Source of the DNA: Raineyella antarctica
GTDB taxonomy: Bacteria > Actinomycetota > Actinomycetes > Propionibacteriales > Propionibacteriaceae
Length of the DNA stretch: 64,000 nucleotides
Assembly (NCBI RefSeq): GCF_900092135.1
Contig: NZ_FMYF01000012.1
Coordinates: 58,599 to 122,598 of the forward strand
Reading direction: 5' to 3'
The notes under the pieces are model-generated. The model worked only from the letters and a program-made list of their open reading frames with translations. It did no database searches and had not been told where the DNA came from. The position numbers and the translations under genes were made by a program. This document shows positions 45,475-54,807 of this stretch, piece by piece. How positions within the stretch are numbered: position 1 is the first letter of the stretch; each line of letters begins with the position of its first letter.

Positions 45475-46353
45475 TCAGTCGTCCTCGGGCAGCACGGCAT
45501 GGCCCCCGAACTGGTTGCGGAGGGCGGCGACCATCTTCATCGCGGGGGAGTCGTCCTGGCGGGAGGTGAACCGGGCGTAGAGGGAGGAGCTGATCGCCGG
45601 CGTCGGGACGCCCAGGTCGATCCCGGCCTGGACGGTCCAGCGCCCCTCGCCGGAGTCCTCGGCGTAGCCGCGGATCTCGGACAGGTCGGGGTCGGCGGTC
45701 AGCGCGTTGTCGATCAGGTCGAGCAGCCAGGACTTCACCACCGAGCCCTCGCGCCAGGAGCGGAAGACCTCGGGCACGTCGGTGACCAGGTCGGTGGCCT
45801 CGAGCAGCTCCCAGCCCTCGGCGTACGCCTGCATCATCGCGTACTCGATGCCATTGTGGACCATCTTGGAGAAGTGGCCGGCACCCACCGGGCCGGCATG
45901 CACGAAGCCGTACTCCCCGGCCGGCTTCAGCGCCTCGAAGTAGGGCATCAGGCCGGCGACGACCTCGTCCTCGCCCCCCACCATCAGCGCATAGCCGTCG
46001 GCCCGGCCCCAGACCCCTCCGGAGACGCCACAGTCGACGAAGCGTACGCCGTGCTCGGCTGCGGCGGCCGCCCGGCGCTGGTCGTCGGTGTACTTGGAGT
46101 TCCCGCCGTCGACCACGACGTCGCCCTCGGCGAGCAGCGGGAGCAGCTGCTCCAGCGTCCCGTCGATGAACTGGACCGGCAGCATCAGCCAGACCGTCCG
46201 CGGGGCCTCCAGGCGGCCGACGAGGTCCGCCAGGTCGGTCGCGTCACTGACGTCCGGGTTGACGTCGTAGCCGACGACGTCGATCCCCGCGGCGTGCCAG
46301 CGCTCACGCATGTTGCCACCCATACGTCCCAGGCCGATAAGTCCGAGTGACAT
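45475..46353 (-). CDS. gnd: 6-phosphogluconate dehydrogenase, short (decarboxylating) type
   Basis: A 292-residue protein of the short GndA/YqeC branch that converts 6-phosphogluconate to ribulose 5-phosphate and CO2 with reduction of NAD(P). Rossmann loop [12 protein letters not shown] (residues 4-15), [19 protein letters not shown] with the catalytic-site residues, and [27 protein letters not shown]. It is the typical passenger between dnaN and recF in many actinomycetes, with no replication role known. ATG start with GGAG upstream. Confidence 0.93.
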   Translation of the reverse strand: MSLGLIGLGRMGGNMRERWHAAGIDVVGYDVNPDVSDATDLADLVGRLEAPRTVWLMLPVQFIDGTLEQLLPLLAEGDVVVDGGNSKYTDDQRRAAAAAEHGVRFVDCGVSGGVWGRADGYALMVGGEDEVVAGLMPYFEALKPAGEYGFVHAGPVGAGHFSKMVHNGIEYAMMQAYAEGWELLEATDLVTDVPEVFRSWREGSVVKSWLLDLIDNALTADPDLSEIRGYAEDSGEGRWTVQAGIDLGVPTPAISSSLYARFTSRQDDSPAMKMVAALRNQFGGHAVLPEDD

Positions 46354-46365
46354 GAGGTTCTCCGT

Positions 46366-47517
46366 TCAGTCAGGAAGTCGCATCAGCATGATGACGTGGC
46401 GGTAGTCCAGCAGGGGGTCCCCGTCTAGGCTGCCGATGCCGGTGAGCAGGCAGGGCTTGCCGGCCGCAGTGAACGAGAAGTTCACGTACGCCGCGTCGAG
46501 GGCGCCCAGCGCGTCCAGCAGGTACTGCGGGTTGAAGCCGGCCGCGGCCATCGGGTCGCCGTCGGACTCCATCACGGCCTCGATCTGCTCGGAGGCGTGC
46601 GCGTGGTCACCACTGGCGGCCTCGAGGGTGATCGAGTCCGTCCCCATCACCATCCGCAGCGGCGAGTTGCGCTCGGCGACCAGGGCGACGCGCTTGGCGG
46701 CATCGATCAGGTCGGAGGTGGAGCAGCGGACGGTGAGGGTGGACCTGACGTCCATCAGGTGGCGGACCTTGGGGAACTCCCCGTCCAGCAGCCGGGTGGT
46801 GATCCGGCGCTTGGTGCCGTTGGCCTCGCCGGCCAGGCCGATCAGGCCCTGCCCGTTGCCGGGCTGGGACAGGGCGATGCTCACCGACTCCCCGCCGGCC
46901 ATCGACTTGGCAGCCTCGGACAGCACCTTGGCCGGCACCAGCGAGTTGCCGCTGAAGTCGGACCGGACCGGGGTCCAGGTGAGTTCCTTGAGGGCCATCC
47001 GGTAGCGGTCGGTGGCGAGCATCGACAGCGTCTCGCCGTCGATCTCGATCCGGACACCGGTGAAGATCGGCAGCAGCTCGTCCCGCCCTGCAGCGACGGC
47101 CACCTGGGAGACGGCCTCGGCGAGGTCGCCGCTGGCCACCTTGCCGGTCTCGGCCGGCATCGCCGGCAGGACCGGGTAGTCGTCGGTCGGCAGCAGCTGC
47201 AGCGTGAAGTGCGCGCTGCCGCAATCCAGTTCCATCGAGGAGTCGTCGGTGGCGACCGATACCCCGACGTGGGGGAGCGAGCGGGTGATCTCGGCGAGCA
47301 GTCGGCCGGAGATCAGGGCGGTGCCCTCGTCGTGCACGCGGGCCGGCACGTCCACGCGCGCGGAGGTCTCGTAGTCGAAACTCGACAACGTGAGCGATTC
47401 GCCCTCCGCGTGGATCATCAGTCCGGCCAGGACCGGGATCGACGGCCGGGTCGGCAGGCTGCGGGCGACCCAGGCGACGGACTCCGCAAACACGTCGCGG
47501 TCGACTTCGAACTTCAC
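46366..47517 (-). CDS. dnaN: DNA polymerase III sliding clamp
   Basis: A 383-residue beta clamp of three similar domains. Seen: KFEVDRDVFAESVAWVARSLPTRPSIPVLAGLMI at the start, LPTDDYPVLPAMP, LATDRYRMALKEL in the middle domain and the C-terminal YRHVIMLMRLPD, which closes the peptide-binding pocket. GTG at 47517 with AGGAGG six bases upstream is the start. The frame continues far upstream into oriC; that part is not coding. First gene of the leftward replication unit after dnaA. Confidence 0.97.
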   Translation of the reverse strand: MKFEVDRDVFAESVAWVARSLPTRPSIPVLAGLMIHAEGESLTLSSFDYETSARVDVPARVHDEGTALISGRLLAEITRSLPHVGVSVATDDSSMELDCGSAHFTLQLLPTDDYPVLPAMPAETGKVASGDLAEAVSQVAVAAGRDELLPIFTGVRIEIDGETLSMLATDRYRMALKELTWTPVRSDFSGNSLVPAKVLSEAAKSMAGGESVSIALSQPGNGQGLIGLAGEANGTKRRITTRLLDGEFPKVRHLMDVRSTLTVRCSTSDLIDAAKRVALVAERNSPLRMVMGTDSITLEAASGDHAHASEQIEAVMESDGDPMAAAGFNPQYLLDALGALDAAYVNFSFTAAGKPCLLTGIGSLDGDPLLDYRHVIMLMRLPD

Positions 47518-47946
47518 TGGCTGCCTCCTGGGCGATCGGCTCCCCTGGCCGGCGGTATCTTCTCCGGCGTCCTCGATCATATCGACTCCGGGACGTCCTC
47601 GGTCCCGCACGCCCGACCCTACTTTTACCTCTCTTCTATATGTATGGATACAGCAGTAGTCATAGGCCCTGTGCACAGTGTGGAGAAGCCGTATCCGTGG
47701 TTGTCACGGATGCAATTTCTGTCCACAGGCGCGGTGGACAACTCGAATGGTTCTGGGAGCGGCTTGTGGACGCGCAGAGCGTCCCGACGAAGTTGTCAAC
47801 AAGTTGTCCTCAGGCCCGGGATGACCTGTGCACAATTGTCCACAACCGAATCCACAGCTGTTGACAATTGCTTCTACGTACGAAAACGGCTCCGCGTGGT
47901 CACGCGGAGCCGTCCCGGAAATCGTGCGGAGGAGTGGTGGTCGACC
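47518..47946. other. oriC: oriC: dnaN-dnaA intergenic region with DnaA boxes
   Basis: A 429-base geneless region. DnaA-box-like 9-mers cluster at 47719 (CTGTCCACA), 47733, 47793 (TTGTCAACA), 47804 (TTGTCCTCA), 47827, 47836 (TTGTCCACA, perfect) and 47859, on both strands, with weaker ones near 47669, 47765 and 47849. Next to them 47620-47660 is unusually AT-rich (ACTTTTACCTCTCTTCTATA then TGTATGGATA), a candidate unwinding element. Its place between dnaA and dnaN is the standard actinobacterial origin. Confidence 0.88.
47836..47844 (+). promoter_or_regulatory. Perfect DnaA box
   Basis: TTGTCCACA, the consensus box of high-GC actinomycetes, directly abutting a second inverted box TGTGCACAA at 47827-47835. 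Confidence 0.8.
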
Positions 47947-49428
47947 TCACCCCTGGGCCGCCTTCTGCCGGATCCGGTTGGTCAGCTCCGACACCTGGGT
48001 GTAGACCTCCCGGCGCTCCGAGAGCAGGTGCCGGATCTTGCGGTCCGCGTGCATGACGGTGGTGTGGTCCCGGCCGCCGAACTGCTGGCCGATCTTGGGC
48101 AGCGACAGGTCGGTAAGCTCCCGGCACAGGTACATCGCGATCTGGCGGGCCGTGACGATGTTCTGCGTACGCGAGGTGCTGCACAGCTCGTCCACGGTCA
48201 GGGAGAAGTACGTGGCCGTCTGGGCCATGATCAGGCCGGGGGTGATCTCGGTGTCCGCGCCGGCCGGGATCAGGTCCTGCAGCACGACCTGGGCCAACGG
48301 CAGGTCGACGGGCTGGGCGTTCAGCGAGGCGAACGCCGCCACCCGGATCAGGGCGCCCTCCAGTTCGCGGATGTTGGTCTGGATCCGCTCGGCGATGAAC
48401 TGCAGCACCTCGGGGTCGACCGACAGGTGCTCCTGCTGGGCCTTCTTGTAGAGGATCGCTATGCGGGTCTCAAGGTCGGGGGCATGGACGTCGGCGATCA
48501 GGCCGGACTGGAACCGCGAGCGCAGCCGGGGCTCCAGCGCTTCCAGCAGCTTGGGCGGCCGGTCGGAGGTCATCACGATCTGCTTCTCGGCGTTCTGCAG
48601 CGTGTTGAAGGTGTGGAAGAACTCCTCCTGGGTCTGGATCTTCCCCTCCAGGAACTGGATGTCGTCGATCAGCAGCACGTCGACCTCGCGATAGCGGCGC
48701 CGGAACTCGACGGTCTTGTTCTCCGAGATCGCATTGATGAACTCGTTGGTGAGCTCCTCGGTCGACACGTAACGCACCCGTACGTCCGGGTAGAGGTGCA
48801 GCACGTAGTGGCCCAGGGCGTGCATCAGGTGGGTCTTGCCCAGCCCGGAACCGCCGTAGATGACCAACGGGTTGAACACCTTGCCGGGGGTCTCGGCGGC
48901 GGCGCGGGCGGCCGCGTTCGCCAGCCGGTTGGAGGGGCCAATGATGAAGTTGTCGAACGTGTACTGCGGATTGAGCCGCGTCGACTGGATCACGTCGCCG
49001 GTCAGGTTCCCGTCGCCGGCGCTGCGCCGATGGGGGCGGGGCACGAATGGGCCGGACGCGCGGTGGTCGTCCTCGTTCGACCACTCGTCGTCGAGCTCCT
49101 CGTCGCTGGAGGAGTCGTCCGACTCCAGCGGCAACTCGGCCGCCAGGTCCAGGATGACGTCCGGGTCCACGGTGACGGCCAGCCGCGTCATGTGGCGGAA
49201 GCAGTCCGAGAGCGACTCCTCGATCGTGGAGCGCAGCCGGTTCTCGAGCTGGTCGCGGGTGTAGTCGTTGGGGACCGCCACCATCACCGTGTTCTGCACG
49301 ACCGTCAGCGGCTTGGTGTTGCGGAGCAGCCCGCGATGCCGTGCCGGGGTCTGCTTCACGATGTAGGCCCAGGCCTCGGGAAGCTGGTCGGAGGTGAACA
49401 TCGGTACGTCTCGGGAAGTCTCTGGCAC
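47947..49428 (-). CDS. dnaA: Chromosomal replication initiator DnaA
   Basis: A 493-residue initiator. Domain I at the start (MFTSDQLPEAWAYIVKQT), a long acidic linker (domain II, residues about 95-130), then the AAA+ domain with GGSGLGKTHLMHALG (about 193-207), VLLIDDIQFLEGK and sensor SDRPP, and the C-terminal DNA-binding domain with RQIAMYLCREL and GGRDHTTVMHADRKI. The GTG at 49428 is chosen because AGGAGAGG lies five bases upstream; the ATG twelve-odd residues further in lacks one. Divergent from rpmH. Confidence 0.98.
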   Translation of the reverse strand: MPETSRDVPMFTSDQLPEAWAYIVKQTPARHRGLLRNTKPLTVVQNTVMVAVPNDYTRDQLENRLRSTIEESLSDCFRHMTRLAVTVDPDVILDLAAELPLESDDSSSDEELDDEWSNEDDHRASGPFVPRPHRRSAGDGNLTGDVIQSTRLNPQYTFDNFIIGPSNRLANAAARAAAETPGKVFNPLVIYGGSGLGKTHLMHALGHYVLHLYPDVRVRYVSTEELTNEFINAISENKTVEFRRRYREVDVLLIDDIQFLEGKIQTQEEFFHTFNTLQNAEKQIVMTSDRPPKLLEALEPRLRSRFQSGLIADVHAPDLETRIAILYKKAQQEHLSVDPEVLQFIAERIQTNIRELEGALIRVAAFASLNAQPVDLPLAQVVLQDLIPAGADTEITPGLIMAQTATYFSLTVDELCSTSRTQNIVTARQIAMYLCRELTDLSLPKIGQQFGGRDHTTVMHADRKIRHLLSERREVYTQVSELTNRIRQKAAQG

Positions 49429-49815
49429 GCGTACCTCTCCTGTCCTCGACTCTGCTGCGTCAGCCGCGTCCACACATCTTTCCACAGGTGTGGAAAAGGT
49501 TGACCGGCCCTCCATGGCGGGCCATGAGGGACAGTCAGGGTGCAAGTGCTTGCGCTTGTTCGGGTGAGGCCGGGACGTCGACGTTACTCGGGTGCTCGCC
49601 TGTCGTGCAACACGAGGAGGGCCCTTGTCGGCCGGATCCGCATCCCGATCGACGGGGGCGTCGGCGGGGATGATCGCACCGGAGGACCGGCCTGTCAGCC
49701 GGACGCCGAATTGCGCTTCTGTGCGCCTCCGCGTACCGTGGACCGGTCACCACCGTGGTGTCCATCAGCGTGTCGACCCCTTGGCACGTGCCGTCGAGAT
49801 CTTTGGGAGTTCTTC
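49429..49815. promoter_or_regulatory. dnaA-rpmH divergent promoter region
   Basis: A 387-base geneless stretch. Near dnaA, TTTCCACA (49479-49486) and TGTGGAAA (49489-49496) form inverted DnaA-box-like sites separated by GG, probably for DnaA autoregulation. Towards rpmH, TTGCGC (49711-49716), a 17-base spacer and TACCGT (49734-49739) make a good promoter. No gene is supported inside. Confidence 0.6.
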
Positions 49816-49953
49816 GTGACCAAGCGCACCTACCAGCCGAGCAACCGGCGCCGGGCCCGTGTCCACGGCTTCCGCACCAAGATGCGGACCCGTGCCGGGC
49901 GCGCCACCATCGCTCGCCGCCGCAGCAAGGGCCGCGCCAGCCTCACCGCCTGA
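49816..49953 (+). CDS. rpmH: 50S ribosomal protein L34
   Basis: A 45-residue basic protein [19 protein letters not shown]...[17 protein letters not shown], the full-length L34 pattern. GTG start with GGGAG ten bases before. It is followed 17 bases later by rnpA, the conserved pair next to dnaA. Confidence 0.98.
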   Translation: MTKRTYQPSNRRRARVHGFRTKMRTRAGRATIARRRSKGRASLTA

Positions 49954-49970
49954 GCGCTGCACCTACCCCG

Positions 49971-50309
49971 ATGCTGCCCAACGCGGCGAGGATGCGCTCC
50001 TCCGATGAGCTGCGGCTCACGGTCCGACGCGGCGTCCGCGCCGCCAGGCCGAGTCTCGTCGTGCATGCACGCATCGCTGACAGCCCGCCTGCCCAGGTGG
50101 GCTTCGTCGTATCCAAGGCGGTGGGCAACGCGGTGACCCGCAACCGTACGAAGCGACGCCTGCGCCACCTGGCGGCCGAGAGGCTGGCCGGGTTGCCGGC
50201 GACCGCTCGTATCGTCGTGCGCGCCCTGCCGGCCGCGTCCGCCGAGCCCGAGCGGCTCGTCGATGACTTCGCGGCGGCATGGGACCGCGCGGTGGCGAAG
50301 GCACGTTGA
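49971..50309 (+). CDS. rnpA: Ribonuclease P protein component
   Basis: A 112-residue basic protein that assists the RNase P RNA in trimming tRNA 5' ends. Starts [21 protein letters not shown] and carries the RNR signature [22 protein letters not shown]. Length and position after rpmH are normal. The C-terminus is Ala/Arg-rich. No clear ribosome binding site; probably coupled to rpmH. Confidence 0.95.
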   Translation: MLPNAARMRSSDELRLTVRRGVRAARPSLVVHARIADSPPAQVGFVVSKAVGNAVTRNRTKRRLRHLAAERLAGLPATARIVVRALPAASAEPERLVDDFAAAWDRAVAKAR

Positions 50310-50316
50310 GCACGCC

Positions 50317-50652
50317 ATGAAGTACCTGTTGATCGCCCTGCTGAGGGTCTACCGGGCTGTGATCAGTCCGATCTACGGACCGGTGTGCCGTTACTACCCC
50401 TCCTGTTCGGCGTACGCCCTTGAGGCCGTGACCGTGCACGGAGCGATCCGAGGGAGCTGGTTGGCCGGACGGCGCCTCGCCAGCTGTCACCCATGGGCCG
50501 TCGGTGGGTACGATCCAGTACCGGGAACACCTGCTGCCGAGCAGTGGGCCGAGGAGCAGGCCGAGAAGGCCCGCTCGGCCGAGAACGGGCTCCACTACGA
50601 GCCCGGGGTGACGGCTGCGCCCGAAGATTTGTCCACCCGCTCGACGTCCTAG
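50317..50652 (+). CDS. yidD: Membrane protein insertion efficiency factor YidD
   Basis: A 111-residue protein with the YidD pattern [31 protein letters not shown], then [29 protein letters not shown] with the conserved cysteines. The 40-residue tail after the core is acidic and variable. Starts seven bases after rnpA at ATG 50317. It supports YidC-dependent insertion. Confidence 0.93.
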   Translation: MKYLLIALLRVYRAVISPIYGPVCRYYPSCSAYALEAVTVHGAIRGSWLAGRRLASCHPWAVGGYDPVPGTPAAEQWAEEQAEKARSAENGLHYEPGVTAAPEDLSTRSTS

Positions 50653-50664
50653 AGGTCATCACTG

Positions 50665-51744
50665 ATGGAACTCCTCCAGCCGCTCCTGATTCCGCTCGCC
50701 GGCATCAACGATTTCTTCAGCACCGTGGCCCAGCCGTTGTACTGGGTGGTGTCCGGCATCATGGTCGGTTTCCACAAGCTGCTCTCTCCGGTTCTCGGCA
50801 CCTCCTCGGGCTGGACCTGGGGTCTGTCGATCGTCCTGCTCACCCTGGTGGTGCGCGTGGCGATGATCCCGCTGTTCATGCGGCAGATCCAGTCCACGCG
50901 AGGGATGCAGGAGCTGCAGCCCAAGCTGAAGGAGCTGCAGAAGAAGTACGCGGACGACCGCGACCGTCTCGGCCAGGAGACGATGAAGCTGTACAAGGAC
51001 GAGGGTGTCAACCCGATGGCGTCCTGTCTGCCGCTGTTGATCCAGATGCCGTTCTTCCTGTCCCTGTACCGGGTCATCGACGGGGCCTCGCGAGGCGTTG
51101 CCCGCGGGTCCTGGCTCTCCGGTCCCGAGCACCAGGCGCTGCTGGACTCCCTGACCCACGCGACCATCTTCGGTGTGCCGCTGTCGGGCAAGTTCTGGCC
51201 GATGGTCGACGGTTTCTCCGGCGTACAGGTCCTCACCGGCCTGATGACCCTGGTGATGGTGGTGGCCCAGTTCCTGACCCAGCGGCAGATGTTCACCCAG
51301 AACATGTCCCCGCAGGCCATGGAGGGCCCGATGGCCCAGCAGCAGAAGATGATGTTGTACCTCTTCCCTGCGATGTACATCTTCTTCGGCGCCACCATCC
51401 CGCTGGGCGTGCTGATCTACCTGCTCACCACCACCCTGTGGTCGATGGGCCAGCAGGAGTGGATCATCCGCAACAACCCGACCGCCGGCACCCCCGCCTA
51501 CCTGGCCTGGGAGGAGCGGCTCGCAGCCAAGGGCATCAACCCCCGCAAGGTGCGTCCCGGTGACAAGCTGACCCGCGCCCGGATCGCCGAGCTCAAGGAG
51601 GAGGAGGCGGTCGAGGCCGCCGCCCGTGCCGAGGAGGCGGGGAAGCAGCCGAAGAAGCTGAAGGCCGCCCCGCCGACCGTCCAGCGGAACCAGCCGGCAC
51701 AGAAGCCCCGGGCCCAGCGTGGCCCGAACCAGAAGAAGAAGTAG
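50665..51744 (+). CDS. yidC: Membrane protein insertase YidC/Oxa1
   Basis: A 359-residue insertase with five hydrophobic helices (residues about 15-45, 50-75, 115-135, 190-210, 235-260), including the hydrophilic-groove helix TLVVRVAMIPLFMRQIQSTRGMQELQPKLKELQKKY with the conserved Arg. The C-terminus is a long basic tail (KPRAQRGPNQKKK) that could bind ribosomes. Length matches Gram-positive YidC without the large periplasmic domain. Between yidD and jag as usual. Confidence 0.95.
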   Translation: MELLQPLLIPLAGINDFFSTVAQPLYWVVSGIMVGFHKLLSPVLGTSSGWTWGLSIVLLTLVVRVAMIPLFMRQIQSTRGMQELQPKLKELQKKYADDRDRLGQETMKLYKDEGVNPMASCLPLLIQMPFFLSLYRVIDGASRGVARGSWLSGPEHQALLDSLTHATIFGVPLSGKFWPMVDGFSGVQVLTGLMTLVMVVAQFLTQRQMFTQNMSPQAMEGPMAQQQKMMLYLFPAMYIFFGATIPLGVLIYLLTTTLWSMGQQEWIIRNNPTAGTPAYLAWEERLAAKGINPRKVRPGDKLTRARIAELKEEEAVEAAARAEEAGKQPKKLKAAPPTVQRNQPAQKPRAQRGPNQKKK

Positions 51745-51831
51745 TCCGTCGACCGCTCCGGCGCCGGTCCATCCGGCCCCGGTCGACGCGTCCTGCCCCC
51801 AAGGATTCACTGTTCCATCGAGGAGTTCCCC

Positions 51832-52479
51832 ATGAGCGATAACGACATCACCGCCGAGGTCGTGGAGCCGGCCGCTGACGAGGCCGGCACCGACGAGGTC
51901 CGGTCCGCGCCGGCCGAGGACGCTGCCCTGACCGAGCCGTCCGACGCCGCTGGCGACGACACCGACGCCGGCGACGACACCGAGGCTGACGAGGCCGGGG
52001 ACGACGAGGCCAGCGAGGACGACGAGGGCCCGCTGGACCTTGAGGGCGAGGTGGCCGCGGACTACCTGGAGGAGCTGCTGGACATCGCCGACCTGGACGG
52101 CGACATCGACACCTATGTCGAGTCGGGCCGCGCCCACGTGTCGATCCTGACCGACAGCGACGTGCTGATCGGCCGCGACGGGGAGGTCCTCGAGGCGCTC
52201 CAGGAGCTGACCCGGTTGGCGGTACTCGTCGACACCGGCCACCGGAGCCGTTTGATGCTGGACATCGGCGGGCACCGTGAGCGCCGGCGCGTCATCCTGC
52301 AGGAGCTCGCCGCCGACGCGATCGAGGAGGTCAAGCAGACCGGCGAGCCGGTCCGCCTGAGCCCGATGAACCCCTTCGAGCGGAAGATCGTGCACGACGC
52401 CGTCGCCGCTGCCGGACTGTTCTCCGAGTCCGAGGGCGAGGAGCCGCAGCGCCGCGTCGTGGTGATGGCCGAGGACTGA
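51832..52479 (+). CDS. jag: Jag/KhpB RNA-binding protein (R3H)
   Basis: A 215-residue protein: an acidic, Asp/Glu-rich N-terminal 70 residues, a KH-like domain (VAADYLEELLDIADLDGDIDTYVE...VLIGRDGEVLEALQELTRLA) and an R3H domain (LSPMNPFERKIVHDAVAAA). It binds RNA and in firmicutes works with KhpA in cell-elongation control; role in actinomycetes is less known. ATG with GAGGAG upstream. Three bases before rsmG. Confidence 0.93.
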   Translation: MSDNDITAEVVEPAADEAGTDEVRSAPAEDAALTEPSDAAGDDTDAGDDTEADEAGDDEASEDDEGPLDLEGEVAADYLEELLDIADLDGDIDTYVESGRAHVSILTDSDVLIGRDGEVLEALQELTRLAVLVDTGHRSRLMLDIGGHRERRRVILQELAADAIEEVKQTGEPVRLSPMNPFERKIVHDAVAAAGLFSESEGEEPQRRVVVMAED

Positions 52480-52481
52480 GC

Positions 52482-53147
52482 ATGACCGCACCGATGCCGC
52501 TCGGCGAAGCCCAGGTCGAGATCCCCGACCCGGACGTCGTCCGGGCGGTTTTCGGTTCCCAGGAGCCGGTGATCAGGGCGTACGCCGACATCCTCGCGAC
52601 CCGTGGGATCGAATGGGGACTGCTCGGACCCCGCGAGACGCCGCGCCTGTGGGAACGACACCTCTTCAATTGCGCAGCCCTGCTGCCACTCCTTCCGCCA
52701 TCGGCCGTCGTCTGTGACGTGGGTTCGGGTGCCGGGCTGCCCGGCCTGGTGCTGGCGATCGGGCGCCCGGACCTGCGCGTCACCCTGGTCGAGCCGCTCC
52801 AGCGACGCGTCGCCTTCCTCGAGCAGGCCATCGACGAGCTGGCCCTCGGTTCCCGGGTCGAGGTGCTCCACGGGCGGGCGGAGGACTTCCATGCCGGGGC
52901 CGGCTTCGACGTCGTCACCTCGCGGGCCGTCGGCGCGCTGTCCAAGCTGGTGGGTTGGTCGGCGCCGTTGATGGGTCGGAACGGTGAGGTGCTCGCACTC
53001 AAGGGCGCCTCCGCCGCCGACGAGATCGACAAGGCGACCAAGGAGTTGCGCAAGGCGGGACTGGTGGCCGACATTCTCCAGGTTCGCGCCGACCCTCGTA
53101 CCGAGGCGACGTCGGTGGTACGGCTGCGCCGAGTCACCCGGAACTGA
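52482..53147 (+). CDS. rsmG: 16S rRNA (guanine-N7) methyltransferase
   Basis: A 221-residue SAM-dependent methyltransferase acting on G527 of 16S rRNA. Seen: RLWERHLFNCAALLPLLPPSAVVCDVGSGAGLPGLVLAI (SAM loop), VEPLQRRVAFLEQ, FDVVTSRAVGALSKLVGW and a C-terminal strand pair. Loss of RsmG gives low-level streptomycin resistance in other bacteria. ATG three bases after jag. Confidence 0.95.
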   Translation: MTAPMPLGEAQVEIPDPDVVRAVFGSQEPVIRAYADILATRGIEWGLLGPRETPRLWERHLFNCAALLPLLPPSAVVCDVGSGAGLPGLVLAIGRPDLRVTLVEPLQRRVAFLEQAIDELALGSRVEVLHGRAEDFHAGAGFDVVTSRAVGALSKLVGWSAPLMGRNGEVLALKGASAADEIDKATKELRKAGLVADILQVRADPRTEATSVVRLRRVTRN

Positions 53148-53171
53148 GACGTCCCGGGTCCTTCGGGCTCT

Positions 53172-53266
53172 CCGGTGGTGATACACCCGGTGGTGATACA
53201 CCCGGTGGTGATGCACCCGGCGGTTCGAGGTCGGCTACTCGAGGTCGGCTACTCGAGATCGGGCAC
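53172..53266. repeat. Adjacent 15-bp and 14-bp tandem repeats
   Basis: CCGGTGGTGATACAC occurs three times in tandem (53172-53216, third copy with one change), followed at once by TCGAGGTCGGCTAC units (53225-53266; two exact and one diverged). They sit just after rsmG. Confidence 0.8.
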
Positions 53267-53557
53267 TCTCCTCCATGCGCTTCGGTGGCGGAGCCATCGG
53301 CGAGAAGTTCGTCAGGAACGATTTTGAGCGATGTTGGCTGGCCTTGAGTCGCGCCTCGGCCCGGCAGATATTCAGTGCTCTGACCTGCGGGATCGGGTTC
53401 TTCACCCTCATTCGCCCGGCCTTCCGGACCTTCGTGCCGGTGCGCCCTTCAAAGCCTCATGCCACAAGGAGGGCATCGTGGTCTCCTCGGCGATGTGGAC
53501 ACCTGGAGGGGTTAGTCACCTGGGCGAGGTGATCGGCCCATCTCCCGTCCGGCGGAA

Positions 53558-53573
53558 TGTCTCACGTGAAACA
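53558..53573. other. parS: parS-like site 1
   Basis: TGTCTCACGTGAAACA, one change from the consensus TGTTTCACGTGAAACA. Confidence 0.75.
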
Positions 53574-53732
53574 TTGCTCTGATCCGTGCGGACTTTCTCA
53601 ACTGGCCGTGGATGATCATCGGTGTATCTTCTTTAGTATGTGAATAACGCTAGATACCTGAATATCGGCGTAGGGGAGTGCGGTGGAGAGTGACCTCCAC
53701 CAACTACACCTCCCCGCCACCGTCACTGACTC

Positions 53733-53748
53733 CGTTTCACGTGAAACA
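53733..53748. other. parS: parS-like site 2
   Basis: CGTTTCACGTGAAACA; the 14-base palindromic core GTTTCACGTGAAAC is perfect. Confidence 0.85.
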
Positions 53749-53880
53749 TCTGCGAACATCGCACCACGCGGATTCGGGATCGCGTGAGTGGCATTGCTCT
53801 GTACTAGGCTGAAGGCCGGTGTGCGGCGGTTCGCTGCCGCCGTCCCCTTCCCCCACTCGCAACTGTGAGAGGACGATTGT

Positions 53881-54807
53881 ATGGCCCTGCTCAGGCGTCG
53901 CAAAAAGGTTCCGGATGGTCCGAAGAGGGCTCTGTACGACTCCGGTGAAACCCCGGAGCTTGTCGAGACTGACGACCTCGACGGAGTTTCACGTGAAACA
54001 GACAAGCCGCTTCCTCGGCCGCCCGCGCCGCGGATTATGGCCGTGGTCAACCAGAAGGGCGGTGTCGGCAAGACCACGACGGCCGTGAACCTGGCCGCCG
54101 GGCTCGGCTTCGGAGGTTTGAACGTCCTGCTGGTGGACCTCGACCCCCAGGGCAATGCCTCGACCGCCGTCGGGGGTGAGCACCGCAATGCCGAGCCTGG
54201 TACGTACGAGGTGCTCCTCGATGAGGATTCGATCGCCGACCACGTGCAGTTGTCCCCCGAGGCGCCCAACCTCCATGTCCTGGTTGCCACGATGGACCTG
54301 GCCGGGGCAGAGATCGAACTCGTCTCGGTTGTTTCACGTGAAACACGACTGAAGCGCGCGATCGATGAGTACGTCTCCACCCACGACATCGACTACGTCC
54401 TGATCGACTGTCCCCCGTCACTGGGGATCCTGACGGTCAACGCGTTTGTGGCCGCTCGAGAACTACTGATCCCCATCCAGTGCGAGTACTACGCGCTCGA
54501 GGGACTGTCCCAGCTGAAGCGTTCGATCAACCTGGTCCAGGCCAGCATCAACCCCGAGCTGGAACTCAGCACGGTGCTTCTCACCATGTACGACGCCCGC
54601 ACCAGGTTGGCCGCGGACGTCGTCGAGCAGGTGCGGGAATTCTTCCCCCGCCAGACCATGGAGACCATCATTCCCCGGTCGGTCCGTGTGGCGGAGGCTC
54701 CCAGTTATGGACAGACGGTACTGACCTACCAGCCGGCCTCGGCCGGCGGCGAGGCCTACCTCAAGGCGGCAGAAGAACTGGCGCTACGCGCAGTGGAGGG
54801 TGACTAA
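53881..54807 (+). CDS. parA: Chromosome partitioning ATPase ParA
   Basis: A 308-residue ATPase that drives origin segregation with ParB. A 50-residue N-terminal extension precedes the deviant Walker [18 protein letters not shown] (about 59-75); [12 protein letters not shown] and [20 protein letters not shown] follow, with the C-terminal segment [19 protein letters not shown]. Two parS-like sites lie within the gene and encode VSRET, once in the extension and once between conserved motifs. ATG with GAGAGGA upstream. Overlaps parB by one base (TAATG). Confidence 0.96.
   Translation: MALLRRRKKVPDGPKRALYDSGETPELVETDDLDGVSRETDKPLPRPPAPRIMAVVNQKGGVGKTTTAVNLAAGLGFGGLNVLLVDLDPQGNASTAVGGEHRNAEPGTYEVLLDEDSIADHVQLSPEAPNLHVLVATMDLAGAEIELVSVVSRETRLKRAIDEYVSTHDIDYVLIDCPPSLGILTVNAFVAARELLIPIQCEYYALEGLSQLKRSINLVQASINPELELSTVLLTMYDARTRLAADVVEQVREFFPRQTMETIIPRSVRVAEAPSYGQTVLTYQPASAGGEAYLKAAEELALRAVEGD
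53985..54000. other. parS: parS-like site 3, inside parA
   Basis: AGTTTCACGTGAAACA with a perfect 14-base core. Read in parA as part of GVSRET. Confidence 0.85.
54330..54345. other. parS: parS site 4, inside parA
   Basis: TGTTTCACGTGAAACA, the full 16-base consensus. Read in parA as part of VVSRET. Confidence 0.92.

Larger units (their letters stand above)
53148..53880. other. Geneless stretch between rsmG and parA
   Basis: 733 bases without a supported gene. It holds two short tandem arrays (53172-53266) and two parS-like sites (53558-53573 and 53733-53748). Frames near 53275-53582 are open but show no family features and no good start. The parA promoter should lie near its end. Confidence 0.6.

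Noticed and set aside
46597..49503. Plus-strand frame of 968 residues opposite dnaN and dnaA
   Set aside because: Antisense shadow crossing oriC; composition and lack of motifs exclude it.
53275..53582. Short plus-strand frames before parA
   Set aside because: No recognisable domain, one overlaps a parS-like site, starts lack convincing ribosome binding sites.
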